Program-made: the position numbers and the translations under genes
Notes under the pieces: generated by a model
The model's database searches: none
Seen by the model: only the letters and a program-made list of their open reading frames with translations
What the model was told of the DNA's origin: nothing
Shown: positions 16,284 through 27,051 of the stretch, piece by piece
Numbering within the stretch: the stretch's first letter is position 1
How the letters are laid out: each line of letters starts with the position of its first letter
Assembly: GCF_013359595.1 (NCBI RefSeq)
Contig: NZ_JABFMP010000002.1
Span: 1 to 48,033, forward strand
Direction: 5' to 3'
Length of the DNA: 48,033 nucleotides
Source: Pseudomonas sp. C1C7
GTDB taxonomy: Bacteria > Pseudomonadota > Gammaproteobacteria > Pseudomonadales > Pseudomonadaceae

Positions 16284-18846
16284 TTCTCAAGTTCAGCCAG
16301 AATCGCTCTCCGAGTATCTGGCCCATCTGCCGATGACCGACCAGCAGCGCGCGGAACTCGCGGGCTGCAAGTCCTTCAGCGAACTGCACGAACGTCTGTC
16401 GTCCAAGACGTTCGACGCGTCGACCGAAGCCGCCCAGGCTTCGGTGGGCGAGCGCCTGACCCTGAGCACCGCCGAAGAATTGCGCGAAGCCGAAATGCTG
16501 GTGCTCGACGCCAGCGGTCGGGTCTGCCTCAAGGCGACCCCGCCGATTCGCCGGACCAAGGTCGTGCCGGAGCCGTGGCGTACCAACATCCTGGTGCGCG
16601 GCTGGCGTCGCCTGACCGGTCGCACCAATCCGCCGAAGCCGCCAAAAGACGCGAACGTGTTGCCGGCCGCGCGCTGGCGCACCGTCGGTTCGATCCGTCG
16701 CTACATTCTGCTGCTGCTGATGCTCGGCCAGACCATCGTCGCCGGCTGGTACATGAAAGGCATCATGCCGTACCAGGGCTGGTCGTTCGTCGACCTTGAA
16801 GAAGTCCTGCACCAACCGCTGCTGCAAACCGCCACGCAAGTGCTGCCGTATGCGTTGCAGACCAGCATCCTGATCATGTTCGGGATTCTGTTCTGCTGGG
16901 TATCGGCCGGTTTCTGGACCGCGCTGATGGGCTTTCTCGAGTTGCTGACCGGTCACGATAAATATCGAATTTCCGGTAAAAGTGCCGGCAACGAGCCGAT
17001 TCCGAAGAACGCGCGCACCGCGCTGGTGATGCCGATCTGCAACGAAGACGTGCCTCGGGTGTTCGCCGGTCTGCGCGCGACCTTCGAATCGGTCGCCGCC
17101 ACCGGTGACCTGGATCGCTTCGACTTCTTCGTCCTCAGCGACAGTAACGATGCCGATATCTGCGTCGCCGAGCAGCAGGCCTGGCTGGACGTCTGTCGTG
17201 AAGCCAAGGGCTTTGGGAAGATCTTCTATCGCCGTCGCCGTCGCCGTGTGAAACGCAAGAGCGGCAACCTCGACGACTTCTGCCGTCGTTGGGGAGGTGA
17301 CTACAAGTACATGGTCGTACTCGACGCCGACTCGGTCATGAGCGGCGAGTGCCTGACCAGTCTGGTGCGCCTGATGGAAGCCACGCCGGACGCCGGGATC
17401 ATCCAGACCGCGCCACGTGCCTCGGGCATGGACACTCTGTATGCGCGCATGCAGCAGTTCGCCACCCGTGTGTACGGTCCGCTGTTCACCGCCGGCCTGC
17501 ACTTCTGGCAGCTGGGCGAATCCCACTACTGGGGCCACAACGCGATCATCCGCATGAAGCCGTTCATCGAGCACTGCGCCCTCGCGCCGTTGCCGGGTAA
17601 AGGCGCGTTCGCCGGTGCGATCCTCTCCCACGACTTCGTTGAAGCTGCGCTGATGCGTCGTGCCGGCTGGGGCGTGTGGATTGCCTACGACTTGCCGGGC
17701 AGCTATGAAGAATTGCCGCCGAACCTGCTGGACGAACTCAAGCGTGACCGTCGCTGGTGCCACGGCAACCTGATGAACTTCCGCCTGTTCCTGGTAAAAG
17801 GCATGCACCCGGTGCACCGCGCGGTGTTCCTGACCGGCGTGATGTCCTACCTGTCGGCGCCGCTGTGGTTCTTCTTCCTGGTGCTGTCGACCGCGCTGCT
17901 GGCGGTCAACACCCTGATGGAGCCGCAGTACTTCCTCGAACCGCGCCAGCTGTATCCGCTGTGGCCGCAATGGCACCCGGACAAGGCGATCGCGCTGTTC
18001 TCGACCACCGTCGTGCTGTTGTTCCTGCCGAAACTGCTGAGCGTCATCCTGATCTGGGCCAAGGGCGCGAAAGAGTTCGGTGGCAAGTTCAAGGTCACGA
18101 TGTCGATGCTGCTGGAGATGCTGTTCTCCATGCTGCTGGCGCCGGTGCGGATGATTTTCCACACCCGTTTCGTGCTCGCCGCGTTCCTGGGCTGGGCCGC
18201 GACCTGGAACTCGCCGCAGCGTGACGACGACTCCACGCCATGGAGTGAAGCGATCAAGCGCCACGGTCCGCAAACCGTGCTGGGCTTTCTGTGGGCCTTG
18301 CTTGTGATCTGGCTGAACCCCAGCTTCCTGTGGTGGCTGGTGCCGATCGTCGGTTCGCTGATGCTGTCGATCCCGGTGTCGGTGATCTCCAGCCGCGTTG
18401 GCCTGGGCCTCAAATCCCGTGACGAGAGCCTGTTCCTCATCCCTGAGGAATACAATCCGCCACAGGCGCTGCTGGCCACCGACCAGTACACCCACGAAAA
18501 CCGTTATCACGCGCTGAACGACGGTTTCATCCGTTCGGTGGTCGACCCGCAGCAGAACGCTTTGGCGTGCTCGCTGGCGACCTCCCGTCACCGTCAGGCC
18601 GAGCCGATCGAATGGCTGCGGGTCGAGCGGGTACGGCACGCGATGAAAGTCGGGCCGGAAGGCCTGACCAACAACGAACGTGTGCAGCTGTTGAGTGACC
18701 CGGTGGCCCTGGCCCGCCTGCATGAGCAGGTCTGGAGCGAAGGCCACGCCGAGTGGCTGGGCGCATGGCGCAAGTCGGTCAAGGCCGACCCCCATGCACC
18801 GCAATTGCCGCTTCAGCCCATGGTCGCGCAGCCTCAGCTGGCGTGA
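16276..18846 (+). CDS. opgH: Glucan glucosyltransferase H (OpgH/MdoH)
   Basis: Inner-membrane family-2 glycosyltransferase of 856 residues that polymerises UDP-glucose into the linear backbone of periplasmic glucans. It has a soluble N-terminal region of about 135 residues, then two membrane spans (near 140-160 and 195-225). The GT2 domain has DSNDAD, the metal-binding DADSVMSG and the RDRRW motif corresponding to (Q/R)xxRW. Several C-terminal membrane spans lie between about 510 and 710, followed by a cytoplasmic tail. It overlaps opgG by eight bases, so the pair is coupled. Glucan synthesis is generally induced at low osmolarity. Confidence 0.96.
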   Translation: MSNSQVQPESLSEYLAHLPMTDQQRAELAGCKSFSELHERLSSKTFDASTEAAQASVGERLTLSTAEELREAEMLVLDASGRVCLKATPPIRRTKVVPEPWRTNILVRGWRRLTGRTNPPKPPKDANVLPAARWRTVGSIRRYILLLLMLGQTIVAGWYMKGIMPYQGWSFVDLEEVLHQPLLQTATQVLPYALQTSILIMFGILFCWVSAGFWTALMGFLELLTGHDKYRISGKSAGNEPIPKNARTALVMPICNEDVPRVFAGLRATFESVAATGDLDRFDFFVLSDSNDADICVAEQQAWLDVCREAKGFGKIFYRRRRRRVKRKSGNLDDFCRRWGGDYKYMVVLDADSVMSGECLTSLVRLMEATPDAGIIQTAPRASGMDTLYARMQQFATRVYGPLFTAGLHFWQLGESHYWGHNAIIRMKPFIEHCALAPLPGKGAFAGAILSHDFVEAALMRRAGWGVWIAYDLPGSYEELPPNLLDELKRDRRWCHGNLMNFRLFLVKGMHPVHRAVFLTGVMSYLSAPLWFFFLVLSTALLAVNTLMEPQYFLEPRQLYPLWPQWHPDKAIALFSTTVVLLFLPKLLSVILIWAKGAKEFGGKFKVTMSMLLEMLFSMLLAPVRMIFHTRFVLAAFLGWAATWNSPQRDDDSTPWSEAIKRHGPQTVLGFLWALLVIWLNPSFLWWLVPIVGSLMLSIPVSVISSRVGLGLKSRDESLFLIPEEYNPPQALLATDQYTHENRYHALNDGFIRSVVDPQQNALACSLATSRHRQAEPIEWLRVERVRHAMKVGPEGLTNNERVQLLSDPVALARLHEQVWSEGHAEWLGAWRKSVKADPHAPQLPLQPMVAQPQLA

Positions 18847-18852
18847 CCTGAG

Positions 18853-18877
18853 CCCCCGTTCCGCTCTGGAACGGGGG
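18853..18877 (+). terminator. Hairpin after opgH
   Basis: Perfect 10-bp stem CCCCCGTTCC/GGAACGGGGG with a 5-base loop, six bases after the opgH stop. No T run follows directly, so it may work as a 3'-end protector or a weak terminator. Confidence 0.55.
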
Positions 18878-18884
18878 TGATTCG

Positions 18885-18942
18885 AAAAGATCGCAGCTTT
18901 CGGCAGCGCCTACAGGGCGCTGCCGAAGGCTGCGATCTTTTG
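18885..18942. repeat. Family-B palindrome after opgH
   Basis: Two arms of about 26 bases (AAAAGATCGCAGC...GGCAGCGCC and complement) around TACAG. One mismatched position apart, it is a complete palindrome ending in TTTTG, and so could also terminate transcription. Confidence 0.85.
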
Positions 18943-19098
18943 TTTTTATCCGACGCAAACCCTTGTGCATTCGACCCAGTGCGTTAGCATCCGCCCCCGA
19001 AAAAGGTGCGCCCGGACCGTTCAGCGTCCGTATCTATCGGTTTTCACTGGAAAACTGTCGATTTTCGCGGCGCGAATGCAATGGTTGGGGAGTTGAAG

Positions 19099-19896
19099 AT
19101 GAAGAAGTTTCTGTCGAAGTTGCTGGTCGGCGTCACGGCACTGGTTGCCGTCAGCGCGGCACAGGCCGGCGCCATCGATGACGCGGTCAAGCGCGGTACC
19201 TTGAAAGTCGGCATGGACCCGACCTACATGCCGTTCGAGATGACCAACAAGCGCGGCGAGATCATCGGTTTCGAAGTCGACATCCTCAAGGCCATGACCA
19301 AAGCCATGGGCGTCAAGCTGGAGCTGGTGTCCACCGGCTACGACGGCATCATCCCGGCCCTGCTGACCGACAAGTTCGACATGATTGGCAGCGGCATGAC
19401 CCTGACCCAGGAACGCAACCTGCGCCTGAACTTCAGCGAACCCTTCATCGTGGTCGGCCAGACCCTGCTGATCCGCAAGGAGCTGGAAGGCACCATCAAG
19501 TCCTACAAAGACCTGAACACCGCCGACTACCGCATCACTTCCAAGCTGGGCACCACCGGCGAAATGGTCGCCAGGAAGCTGATTGCCAAGGCCAAGTACC
19601 ACGGCTACGACAACGAGCAGGAAGCCGTGCTCGACGTGGTCAACGGCAAGGCCGATGCCTTCATCTACGACGCGCCTTACAACGTCGTGGCCCTGAGCAA
19701 GGTCGGCAACGGCAAGCTGGTATTCCTCGACAAGCCGTTCACCTACGAACCGCTGGCCTTCGGCCTGAAGAAGGGTGACTACGACAGCATCAACTTCATC
19801 AACAACTTCCTGCACCAGATCCACGAAGACGGCACCTACGATCGCATCCATGACAAGTGGTTCAAGAGCACTGAGTGGCTCAAGGACATGGAGTAA
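19099..19896 (+). CDS. Amino-acid ABC importer, substrate-binding protein
   Basis: Family-3 periplasmic solute-binding protein, 265 residues. The start is ATG 19099, with GGGGA at 19087-19091; an ATG at 19081 lacks a ribosome site. The signal peptide is residues 1-23 (VSAAQA before GAIDD). Recognisable family segments are KVGMDPTYMPFE, GFEVDILKAM, DMIGSGMTLTQERN and the ligand-clamping RLNFSEPF. A polar or charged L-amino acid is the probable ligand. The permease and ATPase genes follow, after a REPIN, in the same orientation. Confidence 0.88.
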   Translation: MKKFLSKLLVGVTALVAVSAAQAGAIDDAVKRGTLKVGMDPTYMPFEMTNKRGEIIGFEVDILKAMTKAMGVKLELVSTGYDGIIPALLTDKFDMIGSGMTLTQERNLRLNFSEPFIVVGQTLLIRKELEGTIKSYKDLNTADYRITSKLGTTGEMVARKLIAKAKYHGYDNEQEAVLDVVNGKADAFIYDAPYNVVALSKVGNGKLVFLDKPFTYEPLAFGLKKGDYDSINFINNFLHQIHEDGTYDRIHDKWFKSTEWLKDME

Positions 19897-19925
19897 CTCG
19901 GTCCGATAGACCGAGTCGCCTTCAA

Positions 19926-20011
19926 TCGCGGGCAAGCCCGCTCCCACAGTGATCGGGGTGAACACATTTTTGTGTACGACGATGACCTTGTGGGAGCGGG
20001 CTTGCCCGCGA
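19926..20011. repeat. REPIN, family A, between binding-protein and permease genes
   Basis: Left arm TCGCGGGCAAGCCCGCTCCC from 19926, right arm its complement ending at about 20011, spacer about 40 bases. The position within an ABC operon suggests it lowers expression of the permease/ATPase relative to the binding protein, as described for REP elements in other transport operons. Confidence 0.85.
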
Positions 20012-20049
20012 TGACGGCCTGACAGGCAACACAAATCCTGGAACCCGCA

Positions 20050-21009
20050 ATGAAACAGAAAAAAGCCCAATGGCCCTGGCACGCGCTGACCGTGCTGGTG
20101 CTGGTCGGCCTGGCCGTCGCCATGTATTACGCCACCTCGCTGATGTCCTACGAGTGGCGCTGGAACCGCGTGCCGCAGTACTTCGCCTACCACGCCGAAG
20201 AGTCCCAGCGCGCCGCCGACATCTCCACCGTCAGCGAGCTTGTGCGCAAGGGCGACAAGGCTGAAGTCACCCTGCGCAACGACGCCGGTGACGAACAACA
20301 CCTGACTGTCGACGAAAACAGCCTGCAAGTCGCCCAGGGCGATGATGTGGCTGAAGGCGATGTGGTTGGGGTCACCCGCCATTGGGCCGCCGGACCGCTG
20401 CTGTGGGGCCTGTGGACCACCTTGTGGTTGTCGGTGGTGTCGGGCGTGCTGGGGTTGCTGATCGGTCTCGTCACCGGCCTGTGCCGGCTGTCGAGCAACC
20501 CGACCCTGCGCGACCTCTCGACCATCTACGTCGAACTGGTGCGCGGCACGCCGTTGCTGGTGCAGATTTTCATTTTCTACTTCTTCATCGGCACCGTGAT
20601 GAACCTGTCCCGGGAGCTCGCCGGGATTGCCGCGCTGTCGCTGTTCACCGGCGCCTATGTCGCGGAGATCATCCGTTCCGGCGTGCAGTCCATCGCCCGT
20701 GGCCAGAACGAAGCCGCGCGCTCCCTGGGCCTGAGCGCCGGCCAGTCGATGCGTCACGTGGTGTTGCCGCAAGCGTTCAAGCGCGTGCTGCCGCCGCTGG
20801 CCGGGCAGTTCATCAGCCTGGTCAAAGACACTTCGCTGGTGTCGGTCATCGCCATTACCGAACTGCTCAAAAGCGGGCGCGAGGTCATCACCACTTCGTT
20901 TTCGCCGTTCGAGATCCTGTTCTGTGTGGCCGGTCTGTATTTGTTGATCAACCTGCCGCTGTCGAAAATCGCCGGCCGGCTTGAGCGGAGGCTCGCGCAA
21001 AGTGATTGA
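20050..21009 (+). CDS. Amino-acid ABC importer, permease with periplasmic insert
   Basis: HisM/GlnP-family permease of 319 residues. Membrane span 1 is at about residues 11-28. It is followed by a hydrophilic segment of about 85 residues (about 32-115, containing [19 protein letters not shown]), then the normal permease core. The core carries the EAA loop ([28 protein letters not shown] written here in part: [12 protein letters not shown]) near residue 220. GlnP-type permeases are usually about 220-250 residues, so the insert is the distinctive feature. It overlaps the ATPase gene by eight bases. Confidence 0.88.
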   Translation: MKQKKAQWPWHALTVLVLVGLAVAMYYATSLMSYEWRWNRVPQYFAYHAEESQRAADISTVSELVRKGDKAEVTLRNDAGDEQHLTVDENSLQVAQGDDVAEGDVVGVTRHWAAGPLLWGLWTTLWLSVVSGVLGLLIGLVTGLCRLSSNPTLRDLSTIYVELVRGTPLLVQIFIFYFFIGTVMNLSRELAGIAALSLFTGAYVAEIIRSGVQSIARGQNEAARSLGLSAGQSMRHVVLPQAFKRVLPPLAGQFISLVKDTSLVSVIAITELLKSGREVITTSFSPFEILFCVAGLYLLINLPLSKIAGRLERRLAQSD

Positions 21010-21736
21010 AGTCCGCGATCTGGTAAAAGTCTTCGACACCCGCGGCCAGGTGGTGCGCGCGGTGGATAACGTCTCCACCCAGGTGGCCAAGGGCGAAGTG
21101 CTGGTGGTGATCGGTCCGTCCGGCTCCGGCAAATCGACCTTCCTGCGCTGCCTCAACGGCCTGGAAGAATTCGACTCGGGCTCGGTGAGTATCGACGGCC
21201 TGCAACTGGCCAACCCGAAGACCGACATCAACGCCTACCGCCGCGAAGTCGGCATGGTGTTCCAGCATTTCAACCTGTTCCCGCACATGACCGTGCTGGA
21301 CAACCTGTGCCTGGCGCAGAAAGTCGTGCGCAAGCGCGGCAAGAAGGAGCGCGAGGCAAAGGCCATGGCGCTGCTGGAAAAGGTCGGCATCGCGCAGAAG
21401 GCCAACGAGTTTCCATCGCGTCTGTCCGGCGGCCAGCAACAGCGCGTGGCAATCGCCCGGGCGCTGGCGATGGAGCCGAAAGTCATGCTGTTCGACGAAC
21501 CCACCTCGGCGCTCGACCCGGAGATGGTCGGCGAAGTGCTCGACGTCATGAAAAACCTGGCGGTGGAAGGCATGACCATGGTCTGCGTCACCCACGAAAT
21601 GGGCTTCGCCCGGGAAGTCGCGGACCGGGTGCTGTTCTTCGATCACGGCAAATTGCTGGAAGATGCCTCGCCGGCAGAGTTCTTCGATGCGCCGAAGGAT
21701 CCGCGGGCTCAGGCGTTTTTGCGGCAGGTGCTGTAA
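21002..21736 (+). CDS. Amino-acid ABC importer, ATPase
   Basis: GlnQ/HisP-type ATPase, 244 residues. The start is GTG 21002 (product [11 protein letters not shown]), which has GGAGG at 20987-20991; a TTG at 20981 in the same frame is less likely. Walker [10 protein letters not shown], signature [15 protein letters not shown], Walker [13 protein letters not shown] and the switch VTHEMGFA are all intact. It overlaps the permease gene by eight bases and completes the importer. Confidence 0.93.
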   Translation: MIEVRDLVKVFDTRGQVVRAVDNVSTQVAKGEVLVVIGPSGSGKSTFLRCLNGLEEFDSGSVSIDGLQLANPKTDINAYRREVGMVFQHFNLFPHMTVLDNLCLAQKVVRKRGKKEREAKAMALLEKVGIAQKANEFPSRLSGGQQQRVAIARALAMEPKVMLFDEPTSALDPEMVGEVLDVMKNLAVEGMTMVCVTHEMGFAREVADRVLFFDHGKLLEDASPAEFFDAPKDPRAQAFLRQVL

Positions 21737-21759
21737 TTTCGGCGTCTGTTCGGCCGTCT

Positions 21760-21848
21760 TCGCGAGCAAGCCCGCTCCCACACTGTCTGGTGGTGAACAC
21801 AAATCCTGTGTCCCACCAAGATCCCTGAGGGAGCGGGCTTGCTCGCGA
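21760..21848. repeat. REPIN, GCGAGCAAGCCCGC variant of family A
   Basis: Arms TCGCGAGCAAGCCCGCTCCC (from 21760) and GAGCGGGCTTGCTCGCGA (to 21848). It sits between the convergent ABC ATPase gene and the chemoreceptor gene. Confidence 0.85.
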
Positions 21849-21892
21849 ATGCATCACCTCGGTTTAGAGTGAACCGAGGCAGTTGAATCACC

Positions 21893-23809
21893 TCAAACCC
21901 TGAACTTACCCACCAGCATCTGCAAATGCGTCCCCAACCGCGCCAGCTCAACGCTGGACGCTGCGGTTTCCTCACTGGCCGCCGATGTCTGATCCGATAC
22001 ATCCCGCACATTCAGCACGCTACGGTTGATCTCCTCGGCCACGGCGCTTTGCTGCTCGGCCGCGGCGGCGATCTGCTGGTTCATGGCCTGGATGGCGGAC
22101 ACGGTGCGGGTGATGCTCTCCAGCGAGCCGCCGGCGCGGCGGGTCAGTTCGACGCTGCTGTCGGTCAGGTTGCGGCTGTTGTCCATGATGGTCGCCACTT
22201 GCTGGGTGCCGTTTTGCAGGCTGACGATCAGCTCTTCGATCTCTTCGGTGGACTTGTGGGTGCGCTGCGCCAGGCTGCGGACTTCGTCGGCGACCACGGC
22301 AAAGCCGCGTCCGGCTTCACCGGCACGGGCGGCTTCGATGGCGGCGTTGAGCGCCAGGAGGTTGGTCTGCTGGGCCACGGACTTGATCACGTCGAGCACG
22401 CTGCCGATCTTGTCGCTCTCGCGCTTGAGTTCGCCCATGGCCTCGGTGGAAAGTCCCACCTCAAGGGCCAGGCGCTCGATCTGGGCGATGGCTTCGCCGA
22501 CCACCTTGTCACCCTCGCGAGCCTGCTGATCGGCGGCGACAGCGGCCTCGGAGGCTTCCTCGGCATTGCGCGCGACTTCCTGCACAGTGGCGGTCATCTC
22601 GTTCATGGCCGTGGCCACCTGATCGGTCTCGACCTTCTGGCTGTTGACCCCGGCGCTGGTCTGCTCGGTGACGGCGGACAGTTCCTCGGCGGCGCTGGCG
22701 ATTTGTGTCACGCCATCGCTGATGCCGCCGATCAGTTCGCGCAGACCCAGGGTCATGCCCTGAATGGAGCGTTGCAGCTGGCCCAGCTCGTCCTGGCGCC
22801 TGGATACCAGGTTTTGCGTGAGGTCGCCGGCGGCGATGCGCTCGGCCACTTTGAGAGTCTGGGTCAACGGGATCACGATCTGCCGGGTGATGGCCCAGGC
22901 GGCAAAGACACCGAATACCAACGCCAGGACGGTGGCCATCAGCAGCTTGTTCTTGGCGTGCGCGACGTCGATATCGCGCTTGTTGGTTTGCGAAAGGGTC
23001 AGCTGCGTGCTGGTGTCGAGCAGGATCTGGCCTTGGGCGGCCATGTGCTTGAGAGCGTCGGCGCTGGCGACCTGGGAATCGCGGTACTGGCTGACTGCCG
23101 CGCGGTAGGCCTTGAGCGAGTCGGAGGCCTGTTGCAGGTTGGCGATGTGCTCATCCGGCAGTTTCGACGGCAGGCTTTCAAGGTATTTGAGTGCGTTGTC
23201 GATGGCGTCCAGTGCAGGCTGCTCGGCCTCGATCTTGCCGCTGTAGGTGTAGCCGCGAACCTGGAAGCGCGCCTGCTGGATCAGTTTGCTCAGCTCGATC
23301 ACGCTGTTGAACTGCACGACGCTGTCGCCTTGCAGCATGGATTTTTCGACTTCGGCGACTTTGGCCACGGCATTGTCTGCGGTGGCGCCGAGTTTGCTGC
23401 GGGCGTCTTCACGGTTCGCGCCGGCCTGGGTCAGGGCGGCGAAGGCTTGTTTGTACTGAACGACCGCCGCGATCTGTTGCTCGATCAACGCGATGTCGGA
23501 AGGTTGTTCGATCAGTTTGCGAGCGGTTTGCAGGTTGCTGTCGAGCTTGCCGAGCATGTCATTGACGGCGCCCGGGCCTTGTTCGCCACGGCGCATGTCG
23601 TAGTCCAGACGGGCAATGCGCAGATCCTTGGTCATCCCGTTGATGTCGGAGATCAGCCCCAGTTTGTCGCCACGCTTGCTGACCTCGCTCAGACCGGTCC
23701 AGCCGGTGAAGGTGATCAGTAACGTCAGCAGCAAGACCAGGCCGAAACCGATGCCCAGCTTGCGATTGACCCCTACGTTACCCAGCTTATCGGCCATCCA
23801 TTGGTACAT
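21893..23809 (-). CDS. McpS-like chemoreceptor with helical bimodular sensor
   Basis: Methyl-accepting chemotaxis protein, 638 residues. Membrane span 1 is at about 20-42, followed by a periplasmic all-helical domain of about 240 residues and span 2 at about 287-306. A HAMP domain and a cytoplasmic signalling domain with the invariant hairpin [20 protein letters not shown] follow. The size of the sensor and the segments DLRIARLDY and RFQVRGY match helical bimodular (HBM) receptors such as P. putida McpS, which senses TCA-cycle acids. The C-terminus ends LVGKFRV, without a CheR-binding pentapeptide. A GGGAGA before the ATG supports the start. Ligands are unproven; organic acids are the best guess. 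Confidence 0.88.
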   Translation of the reverse strand: MYQWMADKLGNVGVNRKLGIGFGLVLLLTLLITFTGWTGLSEVSKRGDKLGLISDINGMTKDLRIARLDYDMRRGEQGPGAVNDMLGKLDSNLQTARKLIEQPSDIALIEQQIAAVVQYKQAFAALTQAGANREDARSKLGATADNAVAKVAEVEKSMLQGDSVVQFNSVIELSKLIQQARFQVRGYTYSGKIEAEQPALDAIDNALKYLESLPSKLPDEHIANLQQASDSLKAYRAAVSQYRDSQVASADALKHMAAQGQILLDTSTQLTLSQTNKRDIDVAHAKNKLLMATVLALVFGVFAAWAITRQIVIPLTQTLKVAERIAAGDLTQNLVSRRQDELGQLQRSIQGMTLGLRELIGGISDGVTQIASAAEELSAVTEQTSAGVNSQKVETDQVATAMNEMTATVQEVARNAEEASEAAVAADQQAREGDKVVGEAIAQIERLALEVGLSTEAMGELKRESDKIGSVLDVIKSVAQQTNLLALNAAIEAARAGEAGRGFAVVADEVRSLAQRTHKSTEEIEELIVSLQNGTQQVATIMDNSRNLTDSSVELTRRAGGSLESITRTVSAIQAMNQQIAAAAEQQSAVAEEINRSVLNVRDVSDQTSAASEETAASSVELARLGTHLQMLVGKFRV

Positions 23810-23904
23810 GCTGCATTTCTCCCGGGCAAACGTTGGTTTTATGGGAGATTTATCGGCCGGGCGGCTACGTTCTGTAGTCGTATCCAGACGAACGGAGTGC
23901 TTTA

Positions 23905-24037
23905 TGTAGCAGCTGGCGAAGCCTGCGTCCGGCTGCGCAGCAGTCGTAAAACCGGGCTCCGCGGTGCATCAGGAAAACCGGGTGCGCTGGATTGACGACT
24001 GCTGCGCAGCCGGACGCAGGCTGCGCCAGCCGCTACA
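23905..24037. repeat. Long inverted repeat between rsmE and the chemoreceptor gene
   Basis: Two 43-base arms (23905-23947 and 23995-24037) match at 41 of 43 positions, separated by 47 bases. The arms contain GCCTGCGTCCGGCTGCGCAG and share only the outer TGTAGC...GCTACA ends with the other palindrome families. It lies immediately after the rsmE stop on the - strand and may end that operon. Confidence 0.85.
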
Positions 24038-24052
24038 GGTTGTGCGTTGTTT

Positions 24053-24760
24053 TTAGAAGAGGCGTGCGAGCAGGGCGGTGACGGCGGTTTCGACGCGCAG
24101 GATGCGCTCGCCCAGTTGCACCGGTTGCAGGCCGGATTTGCCCAGCAGGTCGATTTCGTAGGGAATCCAGCCGCCTTCGGGGCCGATGGCCAGGGTCACC
24201 GGTTCGCTGAGGGCGCGGGGGCAGGGCGGATAGTTGCCGGGATGGCCGACCAGGCCCAGGGTGCCGTCGCTGATGGCCGGCAGGCGGTCCTCAACGAACG
24301 GCTTGAAGCGTTTCTCGATGGTCACTTCGGGCAGCACGCTGTCCCGGGCCTGTTCGAGGCCGAGGATCAACTGCTCGCGAATCGCTTCCGGCTCCAAAAA
24401 CGGTGTCTGCCAGAAGCTCTTCTCGACGCGGTAGCTGTTGACCAGCACTACGCGCGGCACTCCCATGGCCGCAACGGTCTGAAACACCCTGCGCAGCATT
24501 TTGGGGCGTGGCAGGGCCAATACCAGGGTCAATGGCAGCTTGGCCGGCGGCGGCTGGTCGAGGGTGACGCGCAATTGCGCTTCGTTGGCTTCCAGGCGCA
24601 GCACTTCGGCTGCGCCCATCAGCCCGCCAATCCGTCCGACGCGCATGCTGTCGCCGACTTCGCAGCGATGGACTTCCTGCATGTGGGTCAGGCGGCGATC
24701 ACGCAGGATCACCCGGTCGGGCGCAATGAAGTCGGCCTCTTCGAGGAGCAGCAGGTTCAC
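24053..24760 (-). CDS. rsmE: 16S rRNA m3U1498 methyltransferase RsmE
   Basis: SPOUT-family methyltransferase of 235 residues that methylates N3 of U1498 in 16S rRNA. The SAM-binding knot motifs IGPEGGW and [12 protein letters not shown] are near the C-terminus, and an N-terminal PUA-like domain precedes them. The start is GTG at 24760, overlapping the tatC stop by four bases (GTGA), so it is translationally coupled to the tat genes. Confidence 0.95.
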   Translation of the reverse strand: MNLLLLEEADFIAPDRVILRDRRLTHMQEVHRCEVGDSMRVGRIGGLMGAAEVLRLEANEAQLRVTLDQPPPAKLPLTLVLALPRPKMLRRVFQTVAAMGVPRVVLVNSYRVEKSFWQTPFLEPEAIREQLILGLEQARDSVLPEVTIEKRFKPFVEDRLPAISDGTLGLVGHPGNYPPCPRALSEPVTLAIGPEGGWIPYEIDLLGKSGLQPVQLGERILRVETAVTALLARLF

Positions 24761-25551
24761 GCTTGGGTCGCTGGCGGCTGGTCGTTGTGGTCGTCAGCCG
24801 GCTGATCGTCCGGATGTTCGCCGCGTTTGCTGATCAGCCCGCCAAACAACACGCCGATCTCGAACAGCAGCCACATCGGCACTGCCAGCAGGGTCTGCGA
24901 GAAGATGTCCGGCGGCGTCAGGATCATGCCGACCACGAAGCAGCCGATGATCACGTACGGACGGATCTTCTTCAGGTATTTGACGTCGACCACGCCGATC
25001 CACACCAGCAGCACCACGGCCACCGGGATCTCGAACGCCACGCCGAAGGCGAAGAACAGCGTCATGACGAAATCGAGGTAGCTGGTGATGTCGGTCATCA
25101 TTTCCACGCCGGCCGGGGTGGCGGAGGCGAAGAACTTGAAGATCAGCGGGAACACCAGGAAGTAGGCGAAGGCCATGCCCGCATAGAACAGCAGGATGCT
25201 GGAGATCAGCAGCGGCACGGCGATGCGTTTTTCATGCTTGTACAGGCCCGGTGCGATGAAGCCCCAGATCTGGTGCAGGATCACCGGAATGGCCAGGAAC
25301 AGCGAGACCATCATCGTCAGCTTCAGCGGCGTCAGGAACGGCGACGACACGTCGGTGGCAATCATCGTCGCGCCCGCCGGCAGGTACTGGCGCAGCGGCG
25401 TGGAGACGAAGGTGTAGATCTGCTGGGTGAAGGCGAACAACCCGGCGAAGATGATGAACACCGCCGCTACGCAGCGCAGCAGACGGGTACGCAGCTCGGT
25501 GAGGTGCGAAACCAGCGGCATGTGCTGGTCGTTTTCAGGAAGATCGCTCAT
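24757..25551 (-). CDS. tatC: Twin-arginine translocase subunit TatC
   Basis: A 264-residue inner-membrane protein with six spans, the receptor for twin-arginine signal peptides. The N-terminal [10 protein letters not shown] segment and the conserved first-loop and membrane motifs (for example [14 protein letters not shown]) are present. The tail after span 6 is hydrophilic and rich in Asp, Gln and Pro. It overlaps tatB by four bases and rsmE by four, in a compact tatABC-rsmE unit. Confidence 0.97.
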   Translation of the reverse strand: MSDLPENDQHMPLVSHLTELRTRLLRCVAAVFIIFAGLFAFTQQIYTFVSTPLRQYLPAGATMIATDVSSPFLTPLKLTMMVSLFLAIPVILHQIWGFIAPGLYKHEKRIAVPLLISSILLFYAGMAFAYFLVFPLIFKFFASATPAGVEMMTDITSYLDFVMTLFFAFGVAFEIPVAVVLLVWIGVVDVKYLKKIRPYVIIGCFVVGMILTPPDIFSQTLLAVPMWLLFEIGVLFGGLISKRGEHPDDQPADDHNDQPPATQA

Positions 25552-25994
25552 GGGGCTCGCGGCGGCAGTGTGGGGTCTTGAGGGGCAGGCGCGACGGGCG
25601 CGGCCGCAGGTACCACGGGTTCGACCGGTGTGGTTGCGGCTGGCTCGGCTACAACCGGCGCGGCTACTGCAGGTGCAGGTGCAGCTTCAGCGGCAGGCGC
25701 CGTGACTGTCGGCGTGGCCTCTGGCTGAACCGGCGTCGGCTCCTGCGGGGTCGGCGTGAAGATTTTCCGCGCCTCCTGCTCCAGCGACAGAATGTGTTCG
25801 TTGTGCAGTTGCCGACGAATTTCGTCGGCACCGATTTCACGTTCAACTTCCTGTTTGATCGCATTGAAGCTGCGCTTCAGGCGCCCGACCCACAGGCCCG
25901 CGGTGCGCGCAGCGTGGGGCAGGCGCTCGGGGCCCAGCACCAGCAGGGCGACGAGGCCGACAAGCAGCAGTTCAGAGAAGCTGATACCAAACAT
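25548..25994 (-). CDS. tatB: Sec-independent translocase subunit TatB
   Basis: A 148-residue protein. The N-terminal membrane helix [20 protein letters not shown] is followed by [10 protein letters not shown] (hinge and amphipathic helix), with the Glu and Pro typical of TatB rather than TatA. The last 60 or so residues are a low-complexity Pro/Ala/Val tail. It partners TatC in signal-peptide recognition. Ten bases separate it from the tatA stop. Confidence 0.95.
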   Translation of the reverse strand: MFGISFSELLLVGLVALLVLGPERLPHAARTAGLWVGRLKRSFNAIKQEVEREIGADEIRRQLHNEHILSLEQEARKIFTPTPQEPTPVQPEATPTVTAPAAEAAPAPAVAAPVVAEPAATTPVEPVVPAAAPVAPAPQDPTLPPRAP

Positions 25995-26004
25995 TAGTCA
26001 GTGC

Positions 26005-26283
26005 TCACACGTCTTTGCGAATCGGCTCTTCAACCTTCTGCGCCTGCACGTCGATGGTGTGCGGCTGGTTCACGGACTGTGTGGCCTGTGGCTGAACAGG
26101 TGGAACCGGTTGGGCCGGGGTCACGGTCGGATCGGCCGGTTTTTCGTCATCGTTCATGGCCTTGCGGAAGCCCTTGATCGATTCGCCGACGTCGGTGCCG
26201 AGGTTTTTCAGTTTCTTGGTACCGAACACCAGTACGACCACAACCAGGATGACGATCCAGTGTTTCCAGTCAAAAATACCCAT
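26005..26283 (-). CDS. tatA: Sec-independent translocase subunit TatA
   Basis: A 92-residue protein: short N-terminus, one membrane helix ([14 protein letters not shown]), then the [20 protein letters not shown] amphipathic helix with the invariant Phe-Gly, and a Pro/Gln-rich tail. It oligomerises to form the protein-conducting element for folded Tat substrates. It is the first tat gene, 25 bases after hisE. Confidence 0.96.
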   Translation of the reverse strand: MGIFDWKHWIVILVVVVLVFGTKKLKNLGTDVGESIKGFRKAMNDDEKPADPTVTPAQPVPPVQPQATQSVNQPHTIDVQAQKVEEPIRKDV

Positions 26284-26308
26284 GGTGCTGCTCCTCTCTA
26301 ATAATTGT

Positions 26309-26641
26309 TCAGGCGGACGGACGCGAGGCTTTCTCTACGTGTCCGGAGAGACCGAAGCGACGGTCCAGTTCATCGAGTACAGCCTGTGGATGCTGCCCCA
26401 ATTGGGCGAGCATGACCATGCTGTGGAACCACAAATCGGCGGTTTCGTAGATCACATCGCTGCAGTCGCCGCTGGCGGCGGCATCCTTGGCGGCAATGAT
26501 GGTCTCGACCGACTCTTCGCCGACTTTTTCCAGAATCTTGTTCAATCCCTTGTGATACAGGCTGGCGACATACGAGCTGTCGGCGGCGGCGCCTTTGCGC
26601 TCTTCCAGTACCTGGGCCAGACGGTTCAGCGTGTCACTCAT
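26309..26641 (-). CDS. hisE: Phosphoribosyl-ATP pyrophosphatase
   Basis: A 110-residue all-alpha MazG-type pyrophosphohydrolase that converts PR-ATP to PR-AMP, the second step of histidine synthesis. The metal-binding motif EKVGEESVE and the later YETADLWFH segment are present. It overlaps hisI by eight bases. Having hisE and hisI as separate genes beside tatABC is the Pseudomonas arrangement. Enterobacteria have them fused. Confidence 0.97.
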   Translation of the reverse strand: MSDTLNRLAQVLEERKGAAADSSYVASLYHKGLNKILEKVGEESVETIIAAKDAAASGDCSDVIYETADLWFHSMVMLAQLGQHPQAVLDELDRRFGLSGHVEKASRPSA

Positions 26642-27035
26642 GTTTGTGTCCTGCAGAGTAGATGGCGTGCGGGTCTTTCAGGACCGGGTCGACGGTTTTC
26701 CAGTCGCCGTTCTCGAAGACGCGATAGAAGCAGCTTTGACGGCCGGTATGGCAGGCGATGTCGCCGATCTGCTCGACCATCAGGATGATCACGTCGGCGT
26801 CGCAGTCCAGGCGCATCTCATGCAGGGTTTGCACGTGGCCGGACTCTTCGCCCTTGCGCCACAGTTTGCCACGCGAGCGCGACCAGTAGATGGCGCGGTT
26901 CTCGGCAGCGGTCAGTTCCAGCGCTTCACGGTTCATCCAGGCCATCATCAGGACGCGCCCGGTCTTGTGATCCTGGGCAATCGCTGGCACCAGGCCATCG
27001 GCGTCCCACTTGATCTCGTCCAGCCAGTTGGTCAT
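26634..27035 (-). CDS. hisI: Phosphoribosyl-AMP cyclohydrolase
   Basis: A 133-residue zinc/magnesium enzyme for step three of histidine synthesis. The start is the ATG at 27035 ([11 protein letters not shown]); the upstream part of the frame runs into heptad repeats and is not coding. Metal-binding residues are visible in LDCDADVI and in [14 protein letters not shown]. It precedes hisE in the same transcript. Confidence 0.97.
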   Translation of the reverse strand: MTNWLDEIKWDADGLVPAIAQDHKTGRVLMMAWMNREALELTAAENRAIYWSRSRGKLWRKGEESGHVQTLHEMRLDCDADVIILMVEQIGDIACHTGRQSCFYRVFENGDWKTVDPVLKDPHAIYSAGHKHE

Positions 27036-27051
27036 CTTCGGTTCCCGAAGC

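Noticed and set aside
15922..18804. Very long open frame on the - strand opposite opgG/opgH (960 codons)
   Set aside because: It is exactly antisense to two well-recognised genes. Its product is rich in Gln, His, Arg and Ala with no known motif, as expected from GC-rich third-position bias.
19021..21231. Long - strand open frame opposite the amino-acid ABC importer
   Set aside because: It is antisense to three clear ABC genes, and its composition is typical of shadow frames. It has no ribosome site.
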